Shown piece after piece: positions 33,594 to 41,313 of a stretch of 64,000 nucleotides of DNA (the stretch's first letter is position 1; the number at the start of each line of letters is the position of its first letter). This stretch comes from an uncultured SAR86 cluster bacterium. GTDB taxonomy: Bacteria > Pseudomonadota > Gammaproteobacteria > Magnimaribacterales > Magnimaribacteraceae. The notes under the pieces were generated by a model that ran no database searches, was not told the DNA's origin, and saw only the letters and a list, made by a program, of their open reading frames with translations. A program made the position numbers and the translations under genes. The DNA lies in contig CACDOC010000004.1 in assembly GCA_902554355.1 (NCBI GenBank), forward strand, positions 1 to 64,000, written 5' to 3'.

Positions 33594-34940
33594 ATGCTTA
33601 AAGCTTTCAGAAACTTTATGGCTAGACGCACTATAAGTGCAAACTTAAGGAATCGCGGCATGAATACCTTTTCAAGCTACGAAATACACACAAACATAAG
33701 GAATAACGCGGAAACGACAAGGAAAAAAGAAAATAGACCTCATGCAGTTCTATACTTTCATAAGGTAGATGACCCATATTCTCATCTTACGATTCATTAT
33801 ATTGATAAGATCAAATCTTCTTTCGATATAGTGCTCAAACCGATCTTGGTTGGAGAAGAGAACCCTGAAGCAGTTCATGAACCTTCTTTGTATAATATTT
33901 ATTGTTTAGAAGACGTAAGGCGAATTGCTCCTTACTACGGTGTAGACTTTTCTGCAAAGTCTTATCCCGACAAAAAATTAATAGATAAATCTAATTCAAT
34001 ATTAAGTTCTGTAGAAGAAGATAACTTTAGTGAAATCGCAAAAAGAGTTAGCTCTGCTTTATGGGCTAGTGATGAAAAGAATCTTAATGAATTAAGTAAA
34101 CATTATACAGCTACGGAAAATCAAGTTCGCGAGACTTTGGAAGCGGGAAATAAAATTAGAAATGAAAAAGATTATTATTTTGGTTCAGCGTTTTATTATG
34201 AAAAAGAACTGTATTGGGGCGTTGATCGTTTGCACCATCTAGAAGATAGGCTTATTGAATTAGGAGCAAAGTCTGATTTAGGAAATGATTCAATATGCGC
34301 ACCTAATCTCAGTGCTCCTTTAAAATTAGATTCGAAGAAAAAGGTTAATTTAAGTTATTACCCTTCCCTTAACAGTCCTTATACTTATGTAAGCGCCAAA
34401 AGAGTTAAAGAAATGAGGGATGATTATCCTATTAATTTAATTACAAAACCGGTTCTTCCAATGTTGATGCGCAAAATGACTATCCCAACTTTTAAAGCTA
34501 AGTACATAATCTCTGATGCAGCTCGAGAAGGAAGGAAGCATTCTTATCCCATGGGCTCAATTTATTCACCAATTGGAAAACCAGCTAGAAAAGCTTATTC
34601 CTTGTTCCCTGTTATAGACGAAGCCGGGAAAGGTTTTGAATATATAGATGAGTTGTTAAGGGCTTCTTTTTACGACGGAATCAATATTGGAGAAGATGAA
34701 TACCTGGAATCTTTAGTTACAAGTCTCGACCTAGATTGGTCTGAAATAAAAAAAGAACTTAATACAAGAAGATGGAAAAAAGTTCTTGATCAGAACCTTA
34801 AGGATATGTACTCAGGCAATTGTTGGGGGGTGCCAAGCTTTAAAATAACAGATTCAGATGGTAGTAATCCTTTTTATGTTTGGGGCCAAGATAGAATGTG
34901 GCTTCTTAAAGAAGAAATTAATAAACGGTTAGGTAAGTAA
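33594..34940 (+). CDS. Tandem DsbA-like/2-hydroxychromene-2-carboxylate isomerase-like protein
   Basis: This 448-residue protein appears to contain two thioredoxin-like domains of the HCCA-isomerase/kappa-GST family. Domain 1 (about 50-225) has YFHKVDDPYSHLTIHY and ends FYYEKELYWGVDRLHHLEDRL. Domain 2 (about 250-448) has YYPSLNSPYTYVSAKRV and ends CWGVPSFKITDSDGSNPF followed by WGQDRMWLL. The SPYxY and WGxDR signatures occur in both. Neither domain shows a CxxC disulfide site. The family usually isomerises aromatic-ring-cleavage products with glutathione. It sits 1 bp before the DUF3604 lipoprotein gene. Confidence 0.75.
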   Translation: MLKAFRNFMARRTISANLRNRGMNTFSSYEIHTNIRNNAETTRKKENRPHAVLYFHKVDDPYSHLTIHYIDKIKSSFDIVLKPILVGEENPEAVHEPSLYNIYCLEDVRRIAPYYGVDFSAKSYPDKKLIDKSNSILSSVEEDNFSEIAKRVSSALWASDEKNLNELSKHYTATENQVRETLEAGNKIRNEKDYYFGSAFYYEKELYWGVDRLHHLEDRLIELGAKSDLGNDSICAPNLSAPLKLDSKKKVNLSYYPSLNSPYTYVSAKRVKEMRDDYPINLITKPVLPMLMRKMTIPTFKAKYIISDAAREGRKHSYPMGSIYSPIGKPARKAYSLFPVIDEAGKGFEYIDELLRASFYDGINIGEDEYLESLVTSLDLDWSEIKKELNTRRWKKVLDQNLKDMYSGNCWGVPSFKITDSDGSNPFYVWGQDRMWLLKEEINKRLGK

Positions 34941-34941
34941 A

Positions 34942-36906
34942 ATGAAGAAACAAAATTACATAGTTATAGCTTTCATAATTTTAATTAATGCTTGTTCCGA
35001 AAATAATGAAAATCCTAAATTTATTGAGGTAGAAGAGCAGGATAGTTTTTTCCAACCTAGGCCTGAACCCAATCCTGATAAAAATGCTTATTTTGGAGAT
35101 TTACACGTACACACTTCTAATTCATTTGATGCTTATACTTTTGGGACATTAGCTTCACCCTCAGATGCATATAGATTTGCACAAGGGGAGGCCATTCCAC
35201 ATCCTACAGGTTATGAAATACAGCTCAAAAAGCCCCTAGACTTTTACGCTGTCACTGACCACGCTGTATTCTTAGGAATCATTAAAGAGGCCGCAGATAC
35301 AAGCTCTGAATTCTCAAAATATGAATTCACTGAACCTATGCATAACTTAAATGAAAATGTAAGCAATAGCATTTTTTCAATCTTAAAACGATCTGGTCTT
35401 TTTAGGGGTTTTGGTGGTGCTCTTCGAGAAGGTCTGGAGAATGGAAGTGTTGATGGCGAGCTAATACAGTCAGTTGGTAACTCCGTATGGCAAAAAACTA
35501 TAAAAGCTGCAGATGATGCTTATAAGCCTGGAGTATTTACAACTTTTGCAGGTTATGAATATACCTCAAGCGTAGACTTATATGACAAGTACCTTCATAG
35601 AAACGTAATCTTCAAAGATACAAAAAACTTACCAGTTAAGATTTTCTCGAGGGCAGATAGTCAAGATCCTGAACAATTATGGCACTGGATGGATATTCAA
35701 AGAGAGGAAGGAGTAGAAAGTCTAGCCATCCCTCATAACTCTAATATTTCTGGTGGCGCTGCTTTTTCCATGAGTGATTACAACGGTGGACCAATTGATG
35801 AAGCCTATGTCAAACAAAGATTGCGAAACGAACCCTTGGTTGAAATAACTCAAGCAAAAGGAACCTCTGAAACCCATCCATTTTTATCAAAAAACGATGA
35901 ATGGGCAGCTTTTGAAGCAATAACTAATATGCCACAAGAAAATAACATAAATAATTTGAAAGGAGGTTATGTTAGGGATGCATACTTGAGAGGATTGACT
36001 CTTTCAGATAAAGGCCTTACCAATCCTTTTAAATTTGGGGTCATTGGATCTAGTGATACCCATGTCGCCGGAGGTTCTTACACTGAAGAGACTCATTTCT
36101 CGAAGATAGGTTTATTAGATGGTGAGCCATATTTAAGAGGATCAGTTCCTTATGAAGGATTCTATGGATTTTTTACTAAGTTACTTAGACCCGATAGCAT
36201 CGTTGAAGTTGATGGAAATAATTATCTAGGTGTGAGTGCACGTCTTATAAGGTTTGGATCTTCGGGACTTGCAGGTGTATGGGCTGAAGAAAATACGCGA
36301 GAGTCAATTTACGAAGCTTTCCGACGTAAGGAAACATTTGGTACTAGTGGATCAAGAATAAAAGTACGTTTTTTTGCTGGTTATGATCTAGAAGGTTCAA
36401 AGTTAGATGATCTTAGTCTTATACAAGATGCCTACACTAATAATACCCCTATGGGAGGAACAATTATCCAAGAAAAGAACAACAGCCCCAGATTCCTTGT
36501 CTGGGCTATTTCTGATCCTCTGGGAGCGCCTCTGCAAAGAGCCCAAATAATTAAAGGATGGCTGGAAGATGGAGAACACAGAGAAAAAGTTTTTGATGTG
36601 GCATGTTCAGATGGCCTGAGCGTCGATCCTACCACTCACAGATGTCCTGACAATAATGCTGCTGTTAATTTAGATGATTGTTCTATAAGTTCAGACAAAG
36701 GAGATTCTGAGATTAAAACTTTTTGGAAAGACCCCGAATTTAGACAAGATCAAGACGCTTTCTATTATTCAAGGGTCTTGGAAAATCCTACTTGCAGATG
36801 GTCAACTTGGGATGCCATGAGAGATAACGAGTCTCCAAGGTCCGATATTCCCGCTACTATTCAAGAAAGGGCATGGTCATCTCCTATTTGGTACACTAAG
36901 AAGTAA
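34942..36906 (+). CDS. DUF3604 lipoprotein, PHP-like metal-dependent hydrolase candidate
   Basis: This 654-residue protein begins with a lipoprotein signal (YIVIAFIILINAC, lipidated Cys18), so it should be attached to a membrane on the periplasmic side. The metal motifs match those of the paralog at 16628-18838: YFGDLHVHTSNSFDAY, DFYAVTDHAVFLG, LAIPHNSNISGG and GVIGSSDTHVAGG. It also ends with the same QERAWSSPIWY. It is 82 residues shorter. It is tightly linked to the tandem isomerase-like gene (1 bp) and the MBL-fold gene (2 bp). A periplasmic hydrolase role is inferred; the substrate is unknown. Confidence 0.82.
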   Translation: MKKQNYIVIAFIILINACSENNENPKFIEVEEQDSFFQPRPEPNPDKNAYFGDLHVHTSNSFDAYTFGTLASPSDAYRFAQGEAIPHPTGYEIQLKKPLDFYAVTDHAVFLGIIKEAADTSSEFSKYEFTEPMHNLNENVSNSIFSILKRSGLFRGFGGALREGLENGSVDGELIQSVGNSVWQKTIKAADDAYKPGVFTTFAGYEYTSSVDLYDKYLHRNVIFKDTKNLPVKIFSRADSQDPEQLWHWMDIQREEGVESLAIPHNSNISGGAAFSMSDYNGGPIDEAYVKQRLRNEPLVEITQAKGTSETHPFLSKNDEWAAFEAITNMPQENNINNLKGGYVRDAYLRGLTLSDKGLTNPFKFGVIGSSDTHVAGGSYTEETHFSKIGLLDGEPYLRGSVPYEGFYGFFTKLLRPDSIVEVDGNNYLGVSARLIRFGSSGLAGVWAEENTRESIYEAFRRKETFGTSGSRIKVRFFAGYDLEGSKLDDLSLIQDAYTNNTPMGGTIIQEKNNSPRFLVWAISDPLGAPLQRAQIIKGWLEDGEHREKVFDVACSDGLSVDPTTHRCPDNNAAVNLDDCSISSDKGDSEIKTFWKDPEFRQDQDAFYYSRVLENPTCRWSTWDAMRDNESPRSDIPATIQERAWSSPIWYTKK

Positions 36907-36908
36907 GT

Positions 36909-37967
36909 ATGAGGACTCTGATTAAAGTAAGTATTTCTGCAATTATTTTAAGTATTGCTTCTTATGTAATAATTCAAGTGCCTTCAGTTCAGGACAGAAT
37001 CATGGTTTCTGTAGTTTCTGGAATGGCAAATACTTTTGGAAAACTTAACAAAGAAGACGCATTAAGTGTTGCCGTTTGTGGATCGAGATCTCCTATTCCT
37101 AGTCCGGGCAGGGCTGAAACCTGTATGTTAGTTCAAGCAGGAGAAGAAATGTTTGTTGTGGATATTGGTGATGGCAGTAATGATAACTTACAAAATTGGG
37201 GTATTGATTACAGTAAAATTAATGCAGTTTTATTAACTCATCTCCATTCAGATCACATAGCTGATCTTCCTAATCTGCATCAAGGAGCCTGGATACTTCA
37301 AAGCAGGAAAGATAAATTAAAGGTTTATGGTCCTGAGGGAGTAGACATTGTTACACAAGGCATAGAAATGGCTTACGGGCTTGATTATCAATTTAGAAAT
37401 GAGCATCACGGAGATGCAATTGCACCAAGAGAATATGCAGGTTTTGATACACGTACAATAGATCTAAACAATCCAGTCATATATCAAAATGGAGCATTGA
37501 AAATAACTGCTTTCAAGGTAATTCATGAGCCGATAGAACCTTCATTGGGTTATAAATTTGAATATAAAGGAAGATCTTTAGTTATTACGGGTGATACTTC
37601 TTACGCACAGAGCGTTATTGATAATTCTATGAACGTAGACGTACTTTTTCATGAAGCTCAAGCAAATCATATGGTGGATGTTATACAGAAATTCGCTAAT
37701 GAAAATGGAGCACCTCTTAGAGCTAAAGTAATGTCTGATATAAAGACATACCATACAACTTTAATTGAAGCAGCGGACATAGCAAATAAAGCTAATGTCA
37801 AAAAGTTGGTTTTTTATCATTTAACACCGGCTCCGAGGAATTATTTAACTGAATTAATTTTTGTTAGAGGTGTTAACGAAGTTCGTAAGGAGTGGACATT
37901 GGCAAAAGACGGAACATTAATAGTTCTGCCGGCTAATTCTGAAGATATTATTGTCACAAGTATGTAG
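36909..37967 (+). CDS. Membrane-anchored metallo-beta-lactamase-fold hydrolase (RNase Z/arylsulfatase-like)
   Basis: This 352-residue protein has an N-terminal membrane helix (VSISAIILSIASYVIIQV) and then an MBL-fold domain. The metal motif is THLHSDHIADL with His111, His113, Asp115 and His116. Further ligand regions are VIHEPIEPSLGYKF, VITGDTSYAQSVI and LVFYHLTPAP. The pattern is that of the RNase Z/arylsulfatase subgroup, but the anchor puts the domain in the periplasm, so RNA processing is unlikely. It is 2 bp after the DUF3604 gene, and both are probably exported hydrolases of one pathway. Confidence 0.85.
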   Translation: MRTLIKVSISAIILSIASYVIIQVPSVQDRIMVSVVSGMANTFGKLNKEDALSVAVCGSRSPIPSPGRAETCMLVQAGEEMFVVDIGDGSNDNLQNWGIDYSKINAVLLTHLHSDHIADLPNLHQGAWILQSRKDKLKVYGPEGVDIVTQGIEMAYGLDYQFRNEHHGDAIAPREYAGFDTRTIDLNNPVIYQNGALKITAFKVIHEPIEPSLGYKFEYKGRSLVITGDTSYAQSVIDNSMNVDVLFHEAQANHMVDVIQKFANENGAPLRAKVMSDIKTYHTTLIEAADIANKANVKKLVFYHLTPAPRNYLTELIFVRGVNEVRKEWTLAKDGTLIVLPANSEDIIVTSM

Positions 37968-38048
37968 GTTTTTGCCCCTAATTTAGCTTGCTTAATGAGT
38001 TGCAGTAACCTAACATCTTTAGCCCGAATTTTATAAAAAGGAGAATAT

Positions 38049-39242
38049 ATGCGTAATGCAGTAATAGTTGATAGTGTTAGAACTGGCCTAGCGAAATCAT
38101 TTCGTGGAGGCTTTAATAACACTCGTGCAGATAATATGACAGCTCATATTGTTAATGCACTTTTAGAAAGGAATCCTAAAGTTGAACCGTCAATGGTTGA
38201 AGACATTATTTTAGGTTGCGGAAACCCTGAAGGAGCTCAAGGCCATAATATAGCAAGAAATGTTGCAGTTTTATCTCAGCTGCCTATAGAAACAGGTGGT
38301 GTAACGATAAATCGTTATTGCTCTTCAGGACTGAATTCTATTGCGATGGCTGCAACCCAAATCCAAAGTGGATTCTATGATTGCATCATTGCTGGTGGAG
38401 TTGAATCTATTAGTACTTCGCAAGGTCACACTAACATGCACATGTATGTAAACGATAAATTAGCAGAAGAAGTCCCAGGTATTTATCATGCAATGGGAAC
38501 CACTGCTGAGTGCGTAGCAGATCGTTATAACGTCACTAGAGAAGCTCAAGATGAGTATGCTCTATCAAGTCAACAAAGATGTGCAGCAGCTCAAGATGCA
38601 GGTCTTTATGATGATGAGATCATTCCTATGGAAACTACGATGATCCTAAAGAATAAGGAGACAGGAGCTGAGAAGGAAGTAGATGTGGTTGTTGATAGAG
38701 ATGACTGCAATAGACCTGAAACAACTCTAGAAGGACTTTCAAGCTTGAATCCAGTTTTTAACCCTGAAAGTGGTTCCGTAACAGCTGGAAACTCTTCCCA
38801 ATTGTCTGATGGAGCTTCTGTAACTTTAATCATGAGTGAAGAAAAAGCCAATGAACTTGGCCTTAAACCTCTCGCTTATTTTAGAGGTTTTACTACCGTT
38901 GGTTGTCAGCCTGATGAAATGGGCATCGGACCAGTCTACTCTATACCTAAGTTACTAGAATCTGCTGGTTTAAAGGTAGAAGATATAGATCTTTGGGAAC
39001 TAAATGAAGCTTTTGCTTCGCAAGTTGTTTACATTAGAGATCAATTGAACTTACCGACTGAAAAACTAAACGTAAACGGTGGCTCTATTGCTATTGGGCA
39101 CCCATTTGGTATGACAGGTTCAAGACAAGTAGGGCATCTTGCAAGAGAACTAAGACGTACTGGTGGCAAATACGGCATAGTTACAATGTGTGTCGGTGGC
39201 GGCATGGGAGCTACAGGCTTATTTGAGTCTATCCCTGAATAA
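38049..39242 (+). CDS. Thiolase (acetyl-CoA C-acyltransferase)
   Basis: This 397-residue thiolase carries the nucleophile Cys91 in INRYCSSGLNSIAMAA, the NEAFA motif, GGSIAIGHPFGMTGSR with the active-site His, and the second cysteine in VTMCVGGGMGATG. It cleaves 3-ketoacyl-CoA or condenses acetyl-CoA. The start at 38049 has a good AAAAGGAG ribosome-binding site. An 81-bp gap precedes it, so it may have its own promoter, and it is the last catabolic gene before the housekeeping thiL-pgpA block. Confidence 0.94.
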   Translation: MRNAVIVDSVRTGLAKSFRGGFNNTRADNMTAHIVNALLERNPKVEPSMVEDIILGCGNPEGAQGHNIARNVAVLSQLPIETGGVTINRYCSSGLNSIAMAATQIQSGFYDCIIAGGVESISTSQGHTNMHMYVNDKLAEEVPGIYHAMGTTAECVADRYNVTREAQDEYALSSQQRCAAAQDAGLYDDEIIPMETTMILKNKETGAEKEVDVVVDRDDCNRPETTLEGLSSLNPVFNPESGSVTAGNSSQLSDGASVTLIMSEEKANELGLKPLAYFRGFTTVGCQPDEMGIGPVYSIPKLLESAGLKVEDIDLWELNEAFASQVVYIRDQLNLPTEKLNVNGGSIAIGHPFGMTGSRQVGHLARELRRTGGKYGIVTMCVGGGMGATGLFESIPE

Positions 39243-39270
39243 TGTAAATTTGTCTAAGGAAGTAAACACC

Positions 39271-40203
39271 TTGGACGAACATACATTAATACAAACTTAT
39301 TTTTCTGACGTCGGCTCAGCTTATTTAGCTGAGCAAGACGTTAGGATCTCTGTAGGAGATGATTCCTCAATAATTTCCCTTCCTGCTGGAAAAGAGTCCG
39401 TAGTATCTGTAGATACTTCTATAGAAGGCGTACATTTTTTGGATTCAATGAGTGCAGATGATATAGCTTATAGAGCTGTTGTGGTTGCTTTGAGTGATTT
39501 GGCGGCATGCGGAGCTGCTCCTTCCTGGTACTCTGTAGCTTTGACTCTTCCAGAATTTAACGATACTTGGTTAAAGAAATTTGCGGATGGGTTAAGAAGA
39601 TTGTCAGATGATTATAGGGTACCTTTAATAGGCGGTGACACCACTAAAGGGAAGCTGTCTATCACAGTTCAAGTTAATGGTTATTGTGATTCAGGTAAAT
39701 CAATTTTGAGATCAACTGCTAACTCTAATGAAAATATTTATGTCAGTGGTTTAATTGGCGAAGCTTCAAAAGGACTAAGTTACATTACCAACAAGTCAGA
39801 AGCTACAGATCAGCAAATTAAAATTTACTTAAATCCTAAAGCTAGGATAGATTTAGGTATTAGATTGAGAGGCATTGCAAGTTCAGCGATAGATGTTTCT
39901 GATGGTCTGCTGCAAGATCTGAAACATATTTGTACGGCAAGTGGAATAGGCGCTCAAATTGAACTAGATAAAATCCCTACATCCCTTAGTGTTACTCCTT
40001 CTATTCCTGATATTAATTCAGGTGATGATTATGAAATTTGTTTTACTTCAAGCCCTAAGAATGAGTCTCTTATCAAAGAAATTTCGGAAGAGTTAGGAAT
40101 TCCGATTACTTCCATAGGTAAAACCAATGATTCTACGACTATAAGTGTCATCGACAAAGAAGGCCATGAAGTTCCTGTAGATTCAGGATACACGCATTTT
40201 TAG
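39271..40203 (+). CDS. thiL: Thiamine-monophosphate kinase
   Basis: This enzyme phosphorylates thiamine monophosphate to thiamine diphosphate. Motifs are VGDDSSIISLP, VVSVDTSIEGVHFL, AYRAVVVALSDLAACGA, GGDTTKG, AIDVSDGLLQDL and the C-terminal SGDDYEICF. The best start is TTG at 39271 (LDEHTLIQTYF), with AAGGAAG eight bases before it, giving 310 residues. A longer reading from 39190 would lie inside the thiolase gene and add a non-conserved leader. It lies 28 bp after the thiolase stop and 3 bp before pgpA. Thiamine diphosphate is the cofactor of Dxs encoded nearby. Confidence 0.94.
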   Translation: MDEHTLIQTYFSDVGSAYLAEQDVRISVGDDSSIISLPAGKESVVSVDTSIEGVHFLDSMSADDIAYRAVVVALSDLAACGAAPSWYSVALTLPEFNDTWLKKFADGLRRLSDDYRVPLIGGDTTKGKLSITVQVNGYCDSGKSILRSTANSNENIYVSGLIGEASKGLSYITNKSEATDQQIKIYLNPKARIDLGIRLRGIASSAIDVSDGLLQDLKHICTASGIGAQIELDKIPTSLSVTPSIPDINSGDDYEICFTSSPKNESLIKEISEELGIPITSIGKTNDSTTISVIDKEGHEVPVDSGYTHF

Positions 40204-40206
40204 TTT

Positions 40207-40683
40207 ATGGATTTAAAGAAACTATTATTAATAATAGGGCAAGGTTTTGGTACGGGACTTTCTCCTATTGCACCTGGAACAGCGGGCAGTTTCGCAGCAG
40301 CTATTATTTTTTATTTTTTTATTTGGGACAGCATTGCCACTTATTTAGGCATTGGTCTTTTTTTACTTTTTATCTTAGTTAGCTTTTTTATAGGAATCTT
40401 TCTTCTATCTCAACTCACAGATAAAGAGAAAGATCCAAAGAGTTTTGTGTGGGATGAATTTGTAGGAATGTGGATCAGTTGCGTTCCTCTAACATTGGTT
40501 GATAAGGATCTATATCTAGTACTACTTTCTTTTTTAGTTTTTAGACTTTTTGATATATTTAAGCCATTAGGAATCAGGTCATTAGATAATAAATCAGGTG
40601 AATTCTATGTAATGATTGATGATGTGATTGCAGGTATTTATTCAGCTTGTCTGCTTATCTTAATAATGTTTTATATCTACTAA
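40207..40683 (+). CDS. pgpA: Phosphatidylglycerophosphatase A
   Basis: This 158-residue membrane enzyme dephosphorylates phosphatidylglycerophosphate. It shows GQGFGTGLSPIAPGTAGSFAA at the N terminus and FVWDEFVGMWISCVP in the centre (acidic catalytic region). FRLFDIFKPLGIRSLD and VMIDDVIAGIYSA follow. About four hydrophobic segments are present. It follows thiL as in most Gammaproteobacteria, but the pair is separated from nusB by about 20 kb. Confidence 0.94.
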   Translation: MDLKKLLLIIGQGFGTGLSPIAPGTAGSFAAAIIFYFFIWDSIATYLGIGLFLLFILVSFFIGIFLLSQLTDKEKDPKSFVWDEFVGMWISCVPLTLVDKDLYLVLLSFLVFRLFDIFKPLGIRSLDNKSGEFYVMIDDVIAGIYSACLLILIMFYIY

Positions 40684-40725
40684 TTTATTTCTTCAGAATA
40701 CAGTAGAATACGCCCTAAAAATTAT

Positions 40726-41313
40726 ATGGATATAGAAAAATTACCTAAATCAAAGCTACCAATGCCTTGGGGCGAATTCAATGTTATAGGTTTTACAGAC
40801 CATGATGACGAGGAACACTTAGCGATTTATTTAGGGGATATTTCTGAAAATCCTCTATTAAGAATTCATTCTCAATGTTTAACTGGTGACGCACTTTTCA
40901 GTTTAAGGTGTGACTGCGGTCCACAACTTGCAATGGCATTAGAAAAAATAGCATCAGATGGAAATGGTATTGTTATTTATATGGCTCAAGAAGGAAGGGG
41001 CATAGGATTAATAAATAAAATAAAGGCTTATGAGCTTCAAGATCAAGGAATGAATACCGCTGAAGCAAATGAAAAGCTTGGTTTCGCTGCTGACGAAAGA
41101 GAATACGCATTTTGTGCAGAAATACTAAATTCTTTAGGAATTTCTTCTGTGCGCCTGATGACAAACAACCCTTCAAAAATCAAAGGTCTTGAAGATGCTG
41201 GGATAAAAGTATCGGAAAGAATAGCTATACAAGCAAAACCAACAGACGAAAATAAAGAGTACTTAAAGGTTAAGTCTGAGTATATGGGTCACATGCTGGA
41301 AGATTCAGATTGA
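40726..41313 (+). CDS. ribA: GTP cyclohydrolase II
   Basis: This 195-residue enzyme opens GTP in the first step of riboflavin synthesis. The zinc cysteines occur in IHSQCLTGDALFSLRCDCG, the active site in YMAQEGRGIGLINKI, and the substrate region in VRLMTNNPSKIKGL. It is a stand-alone, intact RibA, which explains why the RibA-like domain of RibB at 19689-20780 can be degenerate. It starts 42 bp after pgpA; its end overlaps the convergent dxs gene by 9 bp. Confidence 0.96.
   Translation: MDIEKLPKSKLPMPWGEFNVIGFTDHDDEEHLAIYLGDISENPLLRIHSQCLTGDALFSLRCDCGPQLAMALEKIASDGNGIVIYMAQEGRGIGLINKIKAYELQDQGMNTAEANEKLGFAADEREYAFCAEILNSLGISSVRLMTNNPSKIKGLEDAGIKVSERIAIQAKPTDENKEYLKVKSEYMGHMLEDSD

Noticed and set aside
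37841..38122. Minus-strand open frame spanning the gap before the thiolase gene
   Set aside because: It covers the ends of two well-supported plus-strand genes and its product has no recognisable features.
39190..39270. Upstream extension of thiL
   Set aside because: These 27 codons lie inside the thiolase gene or just after it and are not part of the ThiL fold; TTG at 39271 has a good ribosome-binding site.
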